64,000 nucleotides of DNA from Nitrosomonadaceae bacterium (GTDB lineage: Bacteria > Pseudomonadota > Gammaproteobacteria > Burkholderiales > Nitrosomonadaceae). How positions within the stretch are numbered: the first letter of the stretch is position 1; every line of letters starts with the position of its first letter. The notes under the pieces were generated by a model, which searched no databases, was not told the origin of the DNA, and saw only the letters and a list, made by a program, of their open reading frames with translations. Where the stretch lies: contig CAKKRD010000018.1 in the NCBI GenBank assembly GCA_919902515.1, forward strand, positions 1 through 64,000, read 5' to 3'. The translations under genes were made by a program, and so were the position numbers. Shown here piece after piece: positions 1 through 9,330 of the stretch.

Positions 1-52
1 GGTTACCCTCTTAAACTCGATGCATTATTGTCTTGACGGAGGGGTCCACTGT
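1..52. mobile_element. Probable end of an IS3-like insertion sequence cut by the window edge
   Basis: The MFS reading frame on the minus strand stops resembling a transporter at about position 51 and closes at position 11. The foreign sequence begins on the minus strand with TGGACCCCTCCGTCAAGACA, which has the look of a terminal repeat of IS3-family elements. It then runs into an AAGAGG ribosome-binding-like motif at the window edge, as expected just upstream of a transposase start. The transposase itself is not visible. The family is inferred from memory of such termini, not from a search. Confidence 0.4.
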
Positions 53-514
53 AGCCAATGCTTCTAGGTCCGTCGCCACACGCGATAACGAAAGGGCCTT
101 CACATAATGCTCTTGCCCTACAACACTGGGAATTGTCGAGTCGAATGTCGGCGTGAAAAAGGCAGTTGCCGCATTGATGAGAAAAATCAGGACGTATATT
201 TGCCACGCATACTGGATAAAGGGAAACATGGCCACCAGGACGAACCGCACAAGATCGGCTGCAATCAGTATGTGCTTGCGATTCAGTCGATCCGCAAGAA
301 TACCGGCCGGCTGGGAAAATAGCAGGAAGGCGAGAATCCGCAACATCAACGCATTGCCAATCACGATGGCGGCGGAATCCCCGCCAACCAGTTGATACGC
401 AAATAGCGCCAGCCCCACAGTGGTCACCCCGCTGCCGGTGAGCGAGATAACCTGTGCCGAAAACAACAGCCTGAAATTCCGGTTACTGGCCAGTGGATTT
501 GTGTAAAAAGGCAT
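11..514 (-). pseudogene. MFS transporter, truncated after five or so membrane segments
   Basis: The 167-residue product has the N-terminal half of a major facilitator: hydrophobic helices from about residue 12, and the loop 2-3 signature ILADRLNRKH near residues 71-80. A complete member has about 400 residues. The similarity ends near residue 154 (DLEALAT) and the last 13 residues are read from apparent insertion-sequence DNA. The start overlaps the czcA stop by one base (TAATG), so it was the last gene of the efflux operon. The missing half lies outside the window or is lost, so the product is unlikely to work. Its substrate is unknown. Confidence 0.7.
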
Positions 515-3500
515 TAGCCCCGCCCTTTATCAGGGGCAGATTCATTATCTTCGGGCAAGTTGCTTAGGTTTGAAACGTTAGAAGCATCCCGTCGATGCAC
601 TAGCTGATACAGTACTGGCAATACCAGCAGCGACAGCAGCGATTGGGAAAGGGTGCCACCGATCATCACTGTTGCCAGCGTGCGCTGCACCTCGGCACCG
701 GTAGTGGTGGCCAGCGCCATGGGCAGGAAACCGAGGGCTTCCACCCACGTGGTTATCAGAACCGGACGCAGCCTGAGGAGAGATCCAGTTTCAATGGCCT
801 TGTCCAAAGTCAGACCCTCTTCGCGCAGGTTGCGGATAAACGACACCAGCACCAGACCGTCCAATACGGCCACCCCGGACATGGCGATGAATCCCACCCC
901 GGCAGAAACGGACAAGGGGATATCGCGTAGCCACAGCGCCAGGATGCCACCGGTGATGGCCAATGGAACCGCGCTAAATATCAGCAAGCAGTCGCGAAAA
1001 TTTCCGAGCATGGTATACAGCAGAAGAAAGACCAGTGCCAGAGCAAGTGGAACCACAATCTGCAGGCGCTGGGCCGCGTGAAACATTTGCTCGAATTGTC
1101 CGCCCCACGTCGTCCAGTATCCTGACGGAATCGGTACCTGCTTGGCGATGAGCGCTTCCGCTTCGTTGACAAAAGAACCGATATCGCGGCCGCGCACGTT
1201 GGCGGTGACCACCACCCGGCGCTTGCCGTTTTCGCGGCTTACCTGATTGGGGCCCTGGATGATTTCGAGGTTGGCCACCTCACCCAAGGCAACATAAGCG
1301 GGTAAACCAGCCAACGGTACATTGATGCCACCAGCCACGCTCAAAGCAGGCAGCCTGATCGGCAAGCGCTTGAGCGTCTCGATATCGCCGCGTTGCTGCT
1401 CTGGCAGCCGCACCTGCAGCTCGAAGCGGCGGTCGCCCTCAAAAATTATGCCGGCGCTTCTGCCACCGACTGCAATGACGATGGCATCCTGCACATCGGC
1501 CCCGTTCAGGCCATAGCGTGCCATTTTTGCACGATCCATCTGGATCGTAAGCACCGGCAACCCGATGACCTGCTCAGTTCTTACATCCGCCGCGCCGGGG
1601 ACGGTTCTGAGTATCGTCTCAATCTGCTTGCCTATAGCGAGCAGGGTATTCAGGTCATCGCCAAATACTTTTACCGCGACATCCGCTCGCACCCCCGACA
1701 GCAGTTCGTTGAAACGCATCTGTATCGGTTGATTGAATTCAAAGTTGTTACCTGGTACTTTACGCGCTGCCGGTTCCATTGCGGTTATCAATTCCGCCTT
1801 GGTGCGGTGCGGCCCCGGCCATTCCGATTTGGGTTTGAGAATGATGTAGACATCGGCAATACTCGGTGGCTGCTGGTCGACCGCAATCTCGGCGATTCCG
1901 ATCCTGGCAAAGACTTTGTCTACTTCAGGAAAGGTCTTGATGGTTTTCTCCAGCTCGTTTTGCATCTCGATGGCGGTGGTCAGGCTGGTACCGGGAATGC
2001 GGATTGCGTGCAGTGCAATATCCCCCTCGTCGAGGCTGGTCACAAATTCGCTGCCCATGCGCGTCGTCAGTAGACCGGACAGCACCACAATGACCACGGC
2101 GAGCGTGACAGTCAGTCCCTTATTGCGCATGGCAGCAGTCAACGCAGGCAAATAGAGTTTCTTTGCCCATGCCACTGCGGAACTCTCTTTTTCTGTCACC
2201 TTGCCGGAGAGAAACAGGGCGACCGCCGCCGGCACGAACGTCACCGAGAGAATGACTGCCCCCAGCAACGCGAGCAAGACCGTGAAAGCCATCGGATGGA
2301 ACATCTTTCCTTCCACCCCGGACAGCGCGAACACGGGCAGATAGACCACCATGATGATAAGCTGCCCGAACAGCAGCGCCCGCCGCACTTCCCTGGATGC
2401 GTCGAACACGACTGCAAAGCGCTCGGTTGGGGTTAATTCCCGGCCCAACCGCGCCTGCTCATGGGCCAGACGCCGGATACAATTTTCGACGATGATGACG
2501 GCGCCGTCGACGATGATACCGAAATCAAGTGCGCCCAGGCTCAGCAGGTTGGCACTGACCTGGTTGGCCACCATGCCGCTGAGCGTGAACAACATCGACA
2601 GCGGAATGATGAGCGCGGTGATCAGCGCCGCGCGCAGGTTGCCGAGAGACACGAACAGCACCGCGATTACCAGCGCAGCGCCTTCCAGCAAGTTATTCGC
2701 GACGGTCTGGATGGTTTTGTTCACCAGGGTGGTGCGGTTATAGACAGGGGTCGCAACCACGCCTGCAGGCAGGCTGCGATTAATCTCTGCCAGTTTCTCA
2801 GCGGCCGCCAGCGCGACGGTGCGACTGTTTTCCCCGATCAGCATATGCGCGGTGCCCAGCACCACTTCCTCGCCGTTTTGCGTGGCGGCGCCGTTGCGCA
2901 GCTCCTTGCCAATCAGGACGTCGGCGACATTCTTGATACGTATCGGCACGCCTTGACGGCTGCCTAGGATAATCTCACCGATTTCATCCAGCTTCACCAC
3001 CTGTCCCGGCACCCGAACCAGATTCTGTTCGCCGCTTTTCTCGATATAGCCTGCACCCACGTTGAGATTGTTGCGCTCCAGCGCAGCGATCACGTCTTGC
3101 AGCGTCAGCCCGAAAGAGATCAGTTTTTCGGGATAGGGCGTCACATGAAACTGTTTGACGAAACCGCCGACCGAATTGACCTCCGTCACGCCTTTGACCA
3201 TGCGCATCCGCGGCTTGATGACCCAGTCCTCGATCTCGCGCAAATCGATCAGGTTATACGCCGTGCCATCCGGTTTGCGTGCGCCTTTTTCGGCATTAAC
3301 GGACCACATGAGGATCTCGCCGAGGCCCGTGGAGATGGGTCCCATCGTCGGCACGATGCCGGCAGGCAGCCTGCTTTTCACTTCCTGGATCCGCTGATTT
3401 ACCAATTGCCGGGCGAAGTAGATGTCAGTACCGTCCTTGAAGATCACCGTAACTTGCGACATACCGTAACGCGAGACGGAGCGGGTGTATTCGAGCTTGG

Positions 3501-3729
3501 GCAGGCCAGCCATAACCAACTCGATCGGGAAGGTTACACGCTGCTCGCTTTCCACCGGCGAAAAACCAATCGCCATCGTATTGATTTGCACCTGTATGTT
3601 GGTGATGTCCGGCACTGCGTCTATGGGTAATTTCTGATAGCTGTAGACTCCAAGTGCAGCCATCGCCAGCACTGCCACCAGGACGAGCTTGCGCTGCTGT
3701 ATCGATATTTGCAAAATGTGTTCAAGCAT
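514..3729 (-). CDS. czcA: Heavy-metal efflux RND pump, inner-membrane subunit (CzcA family)
   Basis: At 1071 residues it has the usual length of HME-RND proton antiporters, which drive divalent metal ions from periplasm or cytoplasm out through a tripartite complex. The first transmembrane helix covers about residues 15-35, and large periplasmic loops precede and follow the helix clusters near 340-540 and 870-1040. The TM4 signature DFGIIVDGAVIIVEN around residues 400-415 is of the Co/Zn/Cd (HME1) type rather than the Cu/Ag CusA type. An AGG-containing ribosome site lies 10 bases before the ATG. It follows czcC and czcB in the same direction. The metal is inferred from the motif only. Confidence 0.92.
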   Translation of the reverse strand: MLEHILQISIQQRKLVLVAVLAMAALGVYSYQKLPIDAVPDITNIQVQINTMAIGFSPVESEQRVTFPIELVMAGLPKLEYTRSVSRYGMSQVTVIFKDGTDIYFARQLVNQRIQEVKSRLPAGIVPTMGPISTGLGEILMWSVNAEKGARKPDGTAYNLIDLREIEDWVIKPRMRMVKGVTEVNSVGGFVKQFHVTPYPEKLISFGLTLQDVIAALERNNLNVGAGYIEKSGEQNLVRVPGQVVKLDEIGEIILGSRQGVPIRIKNVADVLIGKELRNGAATQNGEEVVLGTAHMLIGENSRTVALAAAEKLAEINRSLPAGVVATPVYNRTTLVNKTIQTVANNLLEGAALVIAVLFVSLGNLRAALITALIIPLSMLFTLSGMVANQVSANLLSLGALDFGIIVDGAVIIVENCIRRLAHEQARLGRELTPTERFAVVFDASREVRRALLFGQLIIMVVYLPVFALSGVEGKMFHPMAFTVLLALLGAVILSVTFVPAAVALFLSGKVTEKESSAVAWAKKLYLPALTAAMRNKGLTVTLAVVIVVLSGLLTTRMGSEFVTSLDEGDIALHAIRIPGTSLTTAIEMQNELEKTIKTFPEVDKVFARIGIAEIAVDQQPPSIADVYIILKPKSEWPGPHRTKAELITAMEPAARKVPGNNFEFNQPIQMRFNELLSGVRADVAVKVFGDDLNTLLAIGKQIETILRTVPGAADVRTEQVIGLPVLTIQMDRAKMARYGLNGADVQDAIVIAVGGRSAGIIFEGDRRFELQVRLPEQQRGDIETLKRLPIRLPALSVAGGINVPLAGLPAYVALGEVANLEIIQGPNQVSRENGKRRVVVTANVRGRDIGSFVNEAEALIAKQVPIPSGYWTTWGGQFEQMFHAAQRLQIVVPLALALVFLLLYTMLGNFRDCLLIFSAVPLAITGGILALWLRDIPLSVSAGVGFIAMSGVAVLDGLVLVSFIRNLREEGLTLDKAIETGSLLRLRPVLITTWVEALGFLPMALATTTGAEVQRTLATVMIGGTLSQSLLSLLVLPVLYQLVHRRDASNVSNLSNLPEDNESAPDKGRG

Positions 3730-3770
3730 GTTTTTTTGCCTCGATTGGTTTCTTCGGCTGGCTGCCTGGC

Positions 3771-5297
3771 TTAATGGACGTGGGTTGCGCCGGCCTTGCC
3801 CAGATCGGCTTTGATGGCAAAGCTGTTGCCCGCCGCATACTGCTCTCCGGCGGTAAATCCCTTGAGCACCTCTACCATCCTGCCGTCGCTGCGGCCCAGT
3901 TCCAGCGGACGCGCTTCGAAATATTTACCATAGCGGCCGAACACCACTGACCAGTCATGTAGTTTCTGGATGGCATCTACTGAGACGGCGACCGGTACCT
4001 CAATTTCTTCAGCCACCAGCTCTATGTTGAGAAACATACCTGGAAGCCACCGGCCTTCCTTGTTATCCACTATCACCCGCGCTTTGGCGGTGCGGGTTTG
4101 CGTGCCGACAAGTGCGCCGATGTAGGAAACCACACCCTCGCTCTCGACATCAAGCGCCGTCGCCCTGACAGTCGCTTTTTGCCCGAGCCTGATCACACCC
4201 AGATCTTTCGGATAAACCGTAATCTCCGCCCACACTGTCGACATGTCGGCCACAGTAAAAATAGTCACATCATCTTTAAGTGCCGTACCCAGGGCTACAG
4301 CTCTGGCGACGATGAGTCCGGAAATAGGGGCGCGGATCTCGTAGCGGGTCAAATTTTTTGCTTGCAGCTCTGGCTCGGGTCGCACGCCGAGTGCGTGCAG
4401 CTTTTCCGAAGCGAGATCCAATGCGATCTCGGCTTCGTTCAATGCCAACTGGGCGGCGAGATAATCCTGTTTGGCGGAGATCTTCTCTTCCCACAACTGC
4501 TTCTCCCGTTCGTAGGTGATCCGCGCCAGCACCAGCCGCCTCTGCGCAGCGCGTAACTGGCTACGCAGGTCGGCCAGCACCTGGCTTTCGATGACCGCCA
4601 GCACGTCGCCTTTCCGCACATGCTGACCGGGTTCGTAATTTACTGCGACTACCAGACCCGGCGCTCGTGGCACCACTTGCACTATGCTATTTGGGTTAAA
4701 CACGATCTCGCCCGGCAGCTTGAGCGTGGGTTTGATTGTCGCCGGCCCGGCGATGTGTATCTCGATGCCGAGACTTTCCAGCATTTCATCCGGCATTTCC
4801 AGCCGCGCTTCGACCTGGCTGTAATTCCAGCGAACTGTTTTGCCGTTATGTTCAGCGGCAATCGCCACCTCGAACGAATGGGGTTCCTCTACCGCCTGAT
4901 CGCTCAGCAAATAATCGGCTTCAGGCGTGAACTTGAACAGTTGCACCGGCGCACCGAGCCGGGACAACGTGATGGCGACGGTGGCGGCAGCCGGAGGCAG
5001 CGGCTTGCCGTTCTCATAGAGGTAGAGCCGGAACTGCGGCGGCACCTCTTTGTCAAAAATGGTGACCTCTACGCTGAAACCATCCGTAGTAAACAGCTTA
5101 CCGCCTTTGGGTCCGGTGCCGGGTTCAGGCTGCGTGTTGCCCTGCTTCGCTCCCATTTTGTCCTTGGTTTCAGGAGTTTCGTGTGTGGTGCCGGGCGAAG
5201 TGGGCGAGGCCGTCTTGTCCCAGGTAAGAATCAAGCCGCCCAGCACAACTCCGATTGCGATCACGCTAATTATTTTAGTAAGCTGAGGTTTGTCCAC
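3771..5297 (-). CDS. czcB: RND efflux periplasmic adaptor (CzcB family)
   Basis: This 508-residue membrane-fusion protein should bridge CzcA and the outer-membrane channel. An N-terminal anchor covers residues 8-25. A roughly 100-residue N-terminal extension precedes the classical lipoyl-barrel and hairpin core. The hairpin is seen as the Ala/Leu/Glu-rich stretch near 235-310. The C-terminus ends in HVH, a possible metal ligand. The start is GTG at 5297 with AAGGAG eight bases upstream. That ribosome site lies inside the end of czcC, so the two are tightly coupled. Confidence 0.9.
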   Translation of the reverse strand: MDKPQLTKIISVIAIGVVLGGLILTWDKTASPTSPGTTHETPETKDKMGAKQGNTQPEPGTGPKGGKLFTTDGFSVEVTIFDKEVPPQFRLYLYENGKPLPPAAATVAITLSRLGAPVQLFKFTPEADYLLSDQAVEEPHSFEVAIAAEHNGKTVRWNYSQVEARLEMPDEMLESLGIEIHIAGPATIKPTLKLPGEIVFNPNSIVQVVPRAPGLVVAVNYEPGQHVRKGDVLAVIESQVLADLRSQLRAAQRRLVLARITYEREKQLWEEKISAKQDYLAAQLALNEAEIALDLASEKLHALGVRPEPELQAKNLTRYEIRAPISGLIVARAVALGTALKDDVTIFTVADMSTVWAEITVYPKDLGVIRLGQKATVRATALDVESEGVVSYIGALVGTQTRTAKARVIVDNKEGRWLPGMFLNIELVAEEIEVPVAVSVDAIQKLHDWSVVFGRYGKYFEARPLELGRSDGRMVEVLKGFTAGEQYAAGNSFAIKADLGKAGATHVH

Positions 5298-5300
5298 AAT

Positions 5301-6746
5301 TCACTCCTTGAATCCTTCGGTTGTGCTGTCGCCATGATCGAGCGGACGATTCGCTGCGCCAGCCGACGTGCCATCAATCGGTCCTGCAATCAGACGTTCC
5401 AGTTCATTGACCAGACGCTGGTAGTTCGCGAGCGCACGTACATACAACACCTGGTTCTGGAATAAGGTGCGCTGGGTATCAAGTACTTCGAGATAACCGA
5501 ACTTGCCCAATTCGTAGCCTCTGTTGGTGACTTCGAAGGCGCTCCTGGCTGCGGGCAATATCTCGCTACGCAATACTCTGGTTTCATTCTGCGCGGCCGA
5601 CAAAGCTTCATAGGCCTGCGTGAGTTCGGCTTTCAGCCGTAAGTGGGTGGCTGCCTGTTCATCAACCGCTTTATCCACGCGATGATGGGCTTCCCGCAGA
5701 TTGCCCTGATTGCGGTCGAATAACGGCAGCGGCATTATCAAGCCAGCGACAATGGTCGTGCCGCCGAGCTGTGCGTGATGAAGGGCACCGGCTCCCAGGG
5801 TGAGATTCGGGATGCGCCGTGTCTGCTCCACCACCAGCATTGCTTTACGCTGCTCCAGGTTCTTCATGCTGCGCTGAGCCATCGGGCTGGCGAGCACGCG
5901 CTCCGCAAGCGCCTCAAAACTTGGCAGGGTGACCAAAGACCCAAGATCTCCCAGCGCCTTGCTGAATTGCGGGGAGGAGTTGCCCCATAGCAGGGTCAGC
6001 CGTTTGCGCGCCGCCGCCAGATCCCGCTGCGCCTGCACCAGCTCAATCCGCGTGGTGGAAAACGCCACTCCGGCCCTGGTCTTCTCGATCGGAGGCACCT
6101 TGCCGGCCTGAACGCGCCGCGCCACTGTATCCACCACTTTCTGCGCCAGTTGCGAAGTTTCCTCGGCAAGCCGTAGCCGCTCTTGCCCCGCAAGCACCTC
6201 GATGAATACATTCGCCACGCGGGCGATGAGTTCCACGCGCCTGAATTCGTAGTCTTTACTCGCCACTTCCTGACCAAGCGATGCCGCAGCAACCCGGGCG
6301 GGGCGTTTTCCGCCGAGCTCGATCAACTGGTTGAGCCGTATCGTGGAGAGCTGCTGCACCACTTCTTTTGAGATTGCGTCAGGGGAGTTGAGATGGCCTT
6401 GAAGCTTCTGCACATTGCCGACATTCTCGATATTCACGACCAAATCGGGGTTACGCAGCAGCCCGGCTTGCAGCGTCACCCCTTCCAGGGCGCGCATTTC
6501 CTTGGCAAAAGCCGCCAGTTCGGGATTGTGTTGCAACGCAAGACGCACAGCGTCGCGCAAAGTGAGATCACTGTTTTCTTCCGCCAGCGCCGAAGCAGAG
6601 TAACCCGGCTCCCTGTCAGGAAATGCACTGGCGGTAGTCTCGGCTATTACTGTAAACGGGCAACTCAGTGCCAGGCTCAGTATCACAATCGGTAGCCCGG
6701 CCGGTATCCGCTGTCGCGGCACTGTGAGCAGAACACTAGAGTTCAT
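5301..6746 (-). CDS. czcC: Outer-membrane efflux channel (CzcC/TolC family)
   Basis: The protein has about 480 residues and is a member of the outer-membrane factor family. A signal peptide spans about residues 1-35 and ends near SCPFTVIAETTASA. Two alpha-helical repeats follow, with the characteristic DAVRLALQHNPEL segment early and a second related repeat (NRGYELGKFGYLEVLDTQRTL) late. The frame stays open to 6809. The ATG at 6746 is preferred because GGAG lies eight bases upstream and the signal peptide starts there. It is the first large gene of the operon czcC-czcB-czcA-MFS. Confidence 0.88.
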   Translation of the reverse strand: MNSSVLLTVPRQRIPAGLPIVILSLALSCPFTVIAETTASAFPDREPGYSASALAEENSDLTLRDAVRLALQHNPELAAFAKEMRALEGVTLQAGLLRNPDLVVNIENVGNVQKLQGHLNSPDAISKEVVQQLSTIRLNQLIELGGKRPARVAAASLGQEVASKDYEFRRVELIARVANVFIEVLAGQERLRLAEETSQLAQKVVDTVARRVQAGKVPPIEKTRAGVAFSTTRIELVQAQRDLAAARKRLTLLWGNSSPQFSKALGDLGSLVTLPSFEALAERVLASPMAQRSMKNLEQRKAMLVVEQTRRIPNLTLGAGALHHAQLGGTTIVAGLIMPLPLFDRNQGNLREAHHRVDKAVDEQAATHLRLKAELTQAYEALSAAQNETRVLRSEILPAARSAFEVTNRGYELGKFGYLEVLDTQRTLFQNQVLYVRALANYQRLVNELERLIAGPIDGTSAGAANRPLDHGDSTTEGFKE

Positions 6747-6926
6747 GAAAATTCTCCGCAAACGTTGTGTGTCAATAATCAGCCACATGATGACGGGCGG
6801 GCTGGGCAAGGCACACGGATGGAACTAACTGCTACAAGTCAGCGTAGTGGATAATGTCCAATGCTGCTTCAGGCGATGACGCGCTGCCCAAGCGGCGAGA
6901 AGCTACATCCGGCGCGACTTGCAGGT

Positions 6927-7301
6927 TTAGCTTGCGAGAATGCTGCGAGGGGGGCGCAGGGGCGAGTCTGGAATGGACTCGGGAATGGTGACAGAAACAA
7001 ATACGGCCAGAATTTCCATACCGGCAGCGGCAGGTACCAGCAGGGGAGCAGTGAAGAAGAACGGCTGGAATTGCCCGGCTGCATGCAGACACAAATGAGT
7101 GGCTGCGTCCAAATGATCTTCCTCGTTGAGGATCGCGCTGTGGTGAGCTTCGAGATGCGCCGTTGGATCGAGAGAAAGCACATGATGCTCGTGATCAAGC
7201 TCATGGGCAAATACCTCGCCGTTAAATGCCCAGCCGAATGCATTCGTCAGCATGCTGACGTACAGCACAAATATGGCAGAATGGATAAGGCGCTTGCTCA
7301 T
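6927..7301 (-). CDS. Small His-rich exported protein, CzcI-like
   Basis: The protein is 124 residues from the ATG at 7301. The frame is open to 7391, but a hydrophobic signal-like segment begins directly after this ATG. The mature part is rich in His and acidic residues (HELDHEHH, EAHH, DHLDAATH), and the C-terminus has a PxRPPR-type end typical of small proteins that precede czc operons. It lies 180 bases upstream of czcC on the same strand. A periplasmic metal-binding or regulatory role is inferred from this position and composition. Assignment to CzcI proper would need a profile search. Confidence 0.6.
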   Translation of the reverse strand: MSKRLIHSAIFVLYVSMLTNAFGWAFNGEVFAHELDHEHHVLSLDPTAHLEAHHSAILNEEDHLDAATHLCLHAAGQFQPFFFTAPLLVPAAAGMEILAVFVSVTIPESIPDSPLRPPRSILAS

Positions 7302-7387
7302 GGTTTCCAGATTGTATACCCGGCAAACAGTTCTGCCAATATTTCCGCACGTCCATTCCATCCAGGGTGGGCCGCATGGATCAATGT

Positions 7388-9226
7388 TCAACTACCCCGC
7401 CAAATGCGACCGTAATTGGATGGGACGGTCAGCCAGCGTTCCTGCCCCTCATCCGTGACAAAGTTATCCTGGCCGTGCAGTTGCTCGCGGTAGTTGCCGG
7501 CGCGCGTGAACACGAACGGCACGCTCTGCTCAACATCGGTGAAATTCACCGCAACCAGACTCAATGCAGCGGCGGTCTCGCGCTGGAACAGCAGCAGGCC
7601 GCACGATAGATAACGCGCGTAATCGTTATGAAAATAATGGTTGCCGTAGCGCAATTCGGCACAATCTTTACGCAGGTTCACCAGCTTGCGCGTCAGGGCG
7701 ACCAGGCTTTTGCCGGCTGTGTCATAGAAATAATCCCAGCGCAGTGGCCGCAATAGCAACACCCGGCCGAAGCCATCCTCGGGCAGAAAGTAGTTTTCGC
7801 CAAACTCCTGGCCCTGCCACAGCATCGGGATGCCTTTCGCGGCAAGCAATGCGATCAGATAGGGTTGCAACCGATACCAATGCGCACGGTCGCCCTCTGC
7901 AAACAGCGGATTCCGGTCGCGCTGACGCAACCCGAATTCGCACAGAAAACGGCTGTGGTCATGGTTCTCGATATATTGCAGCGGGGCCTTGAGCAAGGTT
8001 TCACCGTTCTGGGTGGCCTGCTCAATATAGCCGAGCGCGCCGAGCCGCTGGCCAAGATTCTCAATCGCCCCCGCCGCGCCGTGAGCGCAGGCCCCTGCTG
8101 CCCCGAAGCTGGCATTCTGCCAGGTAGCGTTGCTGTAACTCTGCTCAAGGATCTGTTCGGGGGCCTCGAGTTGTTCGGCGATCTGGATCAGCCGCGAGCC
8201 TTCCGGCGCGTCGAAGCGGGTCAGGCTGGTGATCGCGTTCTTGACGTACTGGTAGGTATGGAAAGCTAGATTGGCGTAGCCCACGCCTACTGGGCCATCC
8301 CAGTAATTCGGTACACAATCGTAGCGGAAGCCGTCGATGTGATAAGTCTCCAGCCAGTGCAGGTTGACACTGTAGAAGAAATCGCGCGTCAGGGTGCGGT
8401 TGAAGTCGGTGCTGACGCCGAAATAGTCTTTAGCGAACGGCCCCATGAACGGGTTTTCGCGGTACTGCAGCCGCCGGTAGAGATCGGCGTACGGAAAATC
8501 TTCCCCGGTATGACCATAAACCGCATCAACGATCACTGCCAGCCCGCGCTGGTGCGCCGCGTCAACGCAGCGCTGGAAATCGTCACGCCGCCCGAAACGT
8601 TCATCTACCCCAAAATAACCCAGCGGCAGGTAGCCCCAGTCGACCTCCAGCGAGACATTGCTGACCGGCATTACCGACAGTGCGTTCACCCCCAGATCGG
8701 CGAGGTAATCGAGGCGGTCGATCGCGCCTTGCAGGCTGCCGCCGAATTCGGCAAGGTTCAATTCGTACACGATCAGATCGCGCAGCGCCGGCGTTTTCCA
8801 GTTCACCTCAGCGGGGCTCCAGACGTAAGGGGTGTAGCCTAGGGTGAAGGCGGAGAGCTTGCCCGTGGCGTATTCACGCGCAAAAGGATCGATGATCCAG
8901 TCCAGTACCCCGGCATTCGGGTTGTGCAACTCGAAGCGGTAGACATGCCGGCCGGGTGAACCGAAACGCGAACCTGGCTGTGGGTCATGAGCGGCATTGA
9001 AATCCACTGTTGCCGACCAAAAATCACCGTAATCGGCATTAACGCCGTGCTGCAACTCGAAGGCCAGCGGCTGAACTGCCTGAATGAACTGATCGCAAAC
9101 GTGAATGATTTTCACATATAGCCGGTTGCCATCGGTGGCAGAGACCCACGGCAACAGCACGCCGAAATTGACCACACCGGGCGCGGATTCGCGGGGGCCG
9201 AGCTGAGCCAGCGGAAGTTTCTTCAT
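7388..9226 (-). CDS. Glycoside hydrolase family 13 (alpha-amylase type) enzyme
   Basis: The 612-residue protein has an N-terminal beta-sandwich (about 1-125), then a TIM barrel carrying the four GH13 regions. These are a strand-3 motif AVIVDAVYGHTG, the nucleophile in GFRYD (Asp302), the acid/base Glu351 in IAEQLE, and the transition-state Asp423 in ENHDHSRF. The fold order resembles branching enzyme and maltooligosyltrehalose trehalohydrolase, but the exact substrate cannot be read from sequence. No trehalose or glycogen gene is adjacent. The start at 9226 is preceded by a 13-bp inverted repeat whose near arm contains the probable ribosome site. No signal peptide is seen, so it is cytoplasmic. 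Confidence 0.85.
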   Translation of the reverse strand: MKKLPLAQLGPRESAPGVVNFGVLLPWVSATDGNRLYVKIIHVCDQFIQAVQPLAFELQHGVNADYGDFWSATVDFNAAHDPQPGSRFGSPGRHVYRFELHNPNAGVLDWIIDPFAREYATGKLSAFTLGYTPYVWSPAEVNWKTPALRDLIVYELNLAEFGGSLQGAIDRLDYLADLGVNALSVMPVSNVSLEVDWGYLPLGYFGVDERFGRRDDFQRCVDAAHQRGLAVIVDAVYGHTGEDFPYADLYRRLQYRENPFMGPFAKDYFGVSTDFNRTLTRDFFYSVNLHWLETYHIDGFRYDCVPNYWDGPVGVGYANLAFHTYQYVKNAITSLTRFDAPEGSRLIQIAEQLEAPEQILEQSYSNATWQNASFGAAGACAHGAAGAIENLGQRLGALGYIEQATQNGETLLKAPLQYIENHDHSRFLCEFGLRQRDRNPLFAEGDRAHWYRLQPYLIALLAAKGIPMLWQGQEFGENYFLPEDGFGRVLLLRPLRWDYFYDTAGKSLVALTRKLVNLRKDCAELRYGNHYFHNDYARYLSCGLLLFQRETAAALSLVAVNFTDVEQSVPFVFTRAGNYREQLHGQDNFVTDEGQERWLTVPSNYGRIWRGS

Positions 9227-9231
9227 GATTC

Positions 9232-9286
9232 AGGAACCTCTGAATAAGTCCTCCGTCGCGCCCATGCGGGGGGTTCAGAGGTTCCT
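9232..9286. repeat. 13-bp perfect inverted repeat in the leader of the GH13 gene
   Basis: AGGAACCTCTGAA at 9232-9244 is repeated inverted at 9274-9286. The 29-base loop contains a G/C run. It lies between the cupin stop and the GH13 start on the minus strand. It could act as a terminator for the cupin or as a leader hairpin hiding the AGAGG ribosome site of the GH13 gene. It could also be a dispersed mobile repeat. Confidence 0.7.
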
Positions 9287-9330
9287 TAACTATAGTTGAT
9301 CAGGGGCGATATTTTTGGCTGCCTGATCCA

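Noticed and set aside
1393-2073. 226-codon plus-strand frame inside czcA
   Set aside because: It is antisense to a well-supported RND gene, rich in Arg, His and Gln, and has no domain pattern.
514-3729. CusA-type copper/silver pump
   Set aside because: The TM4 signature is DFGIIVDGAVIIVEN, of the Co/Zn/Cd type, and no Cus-type partner (CusF) is seen.
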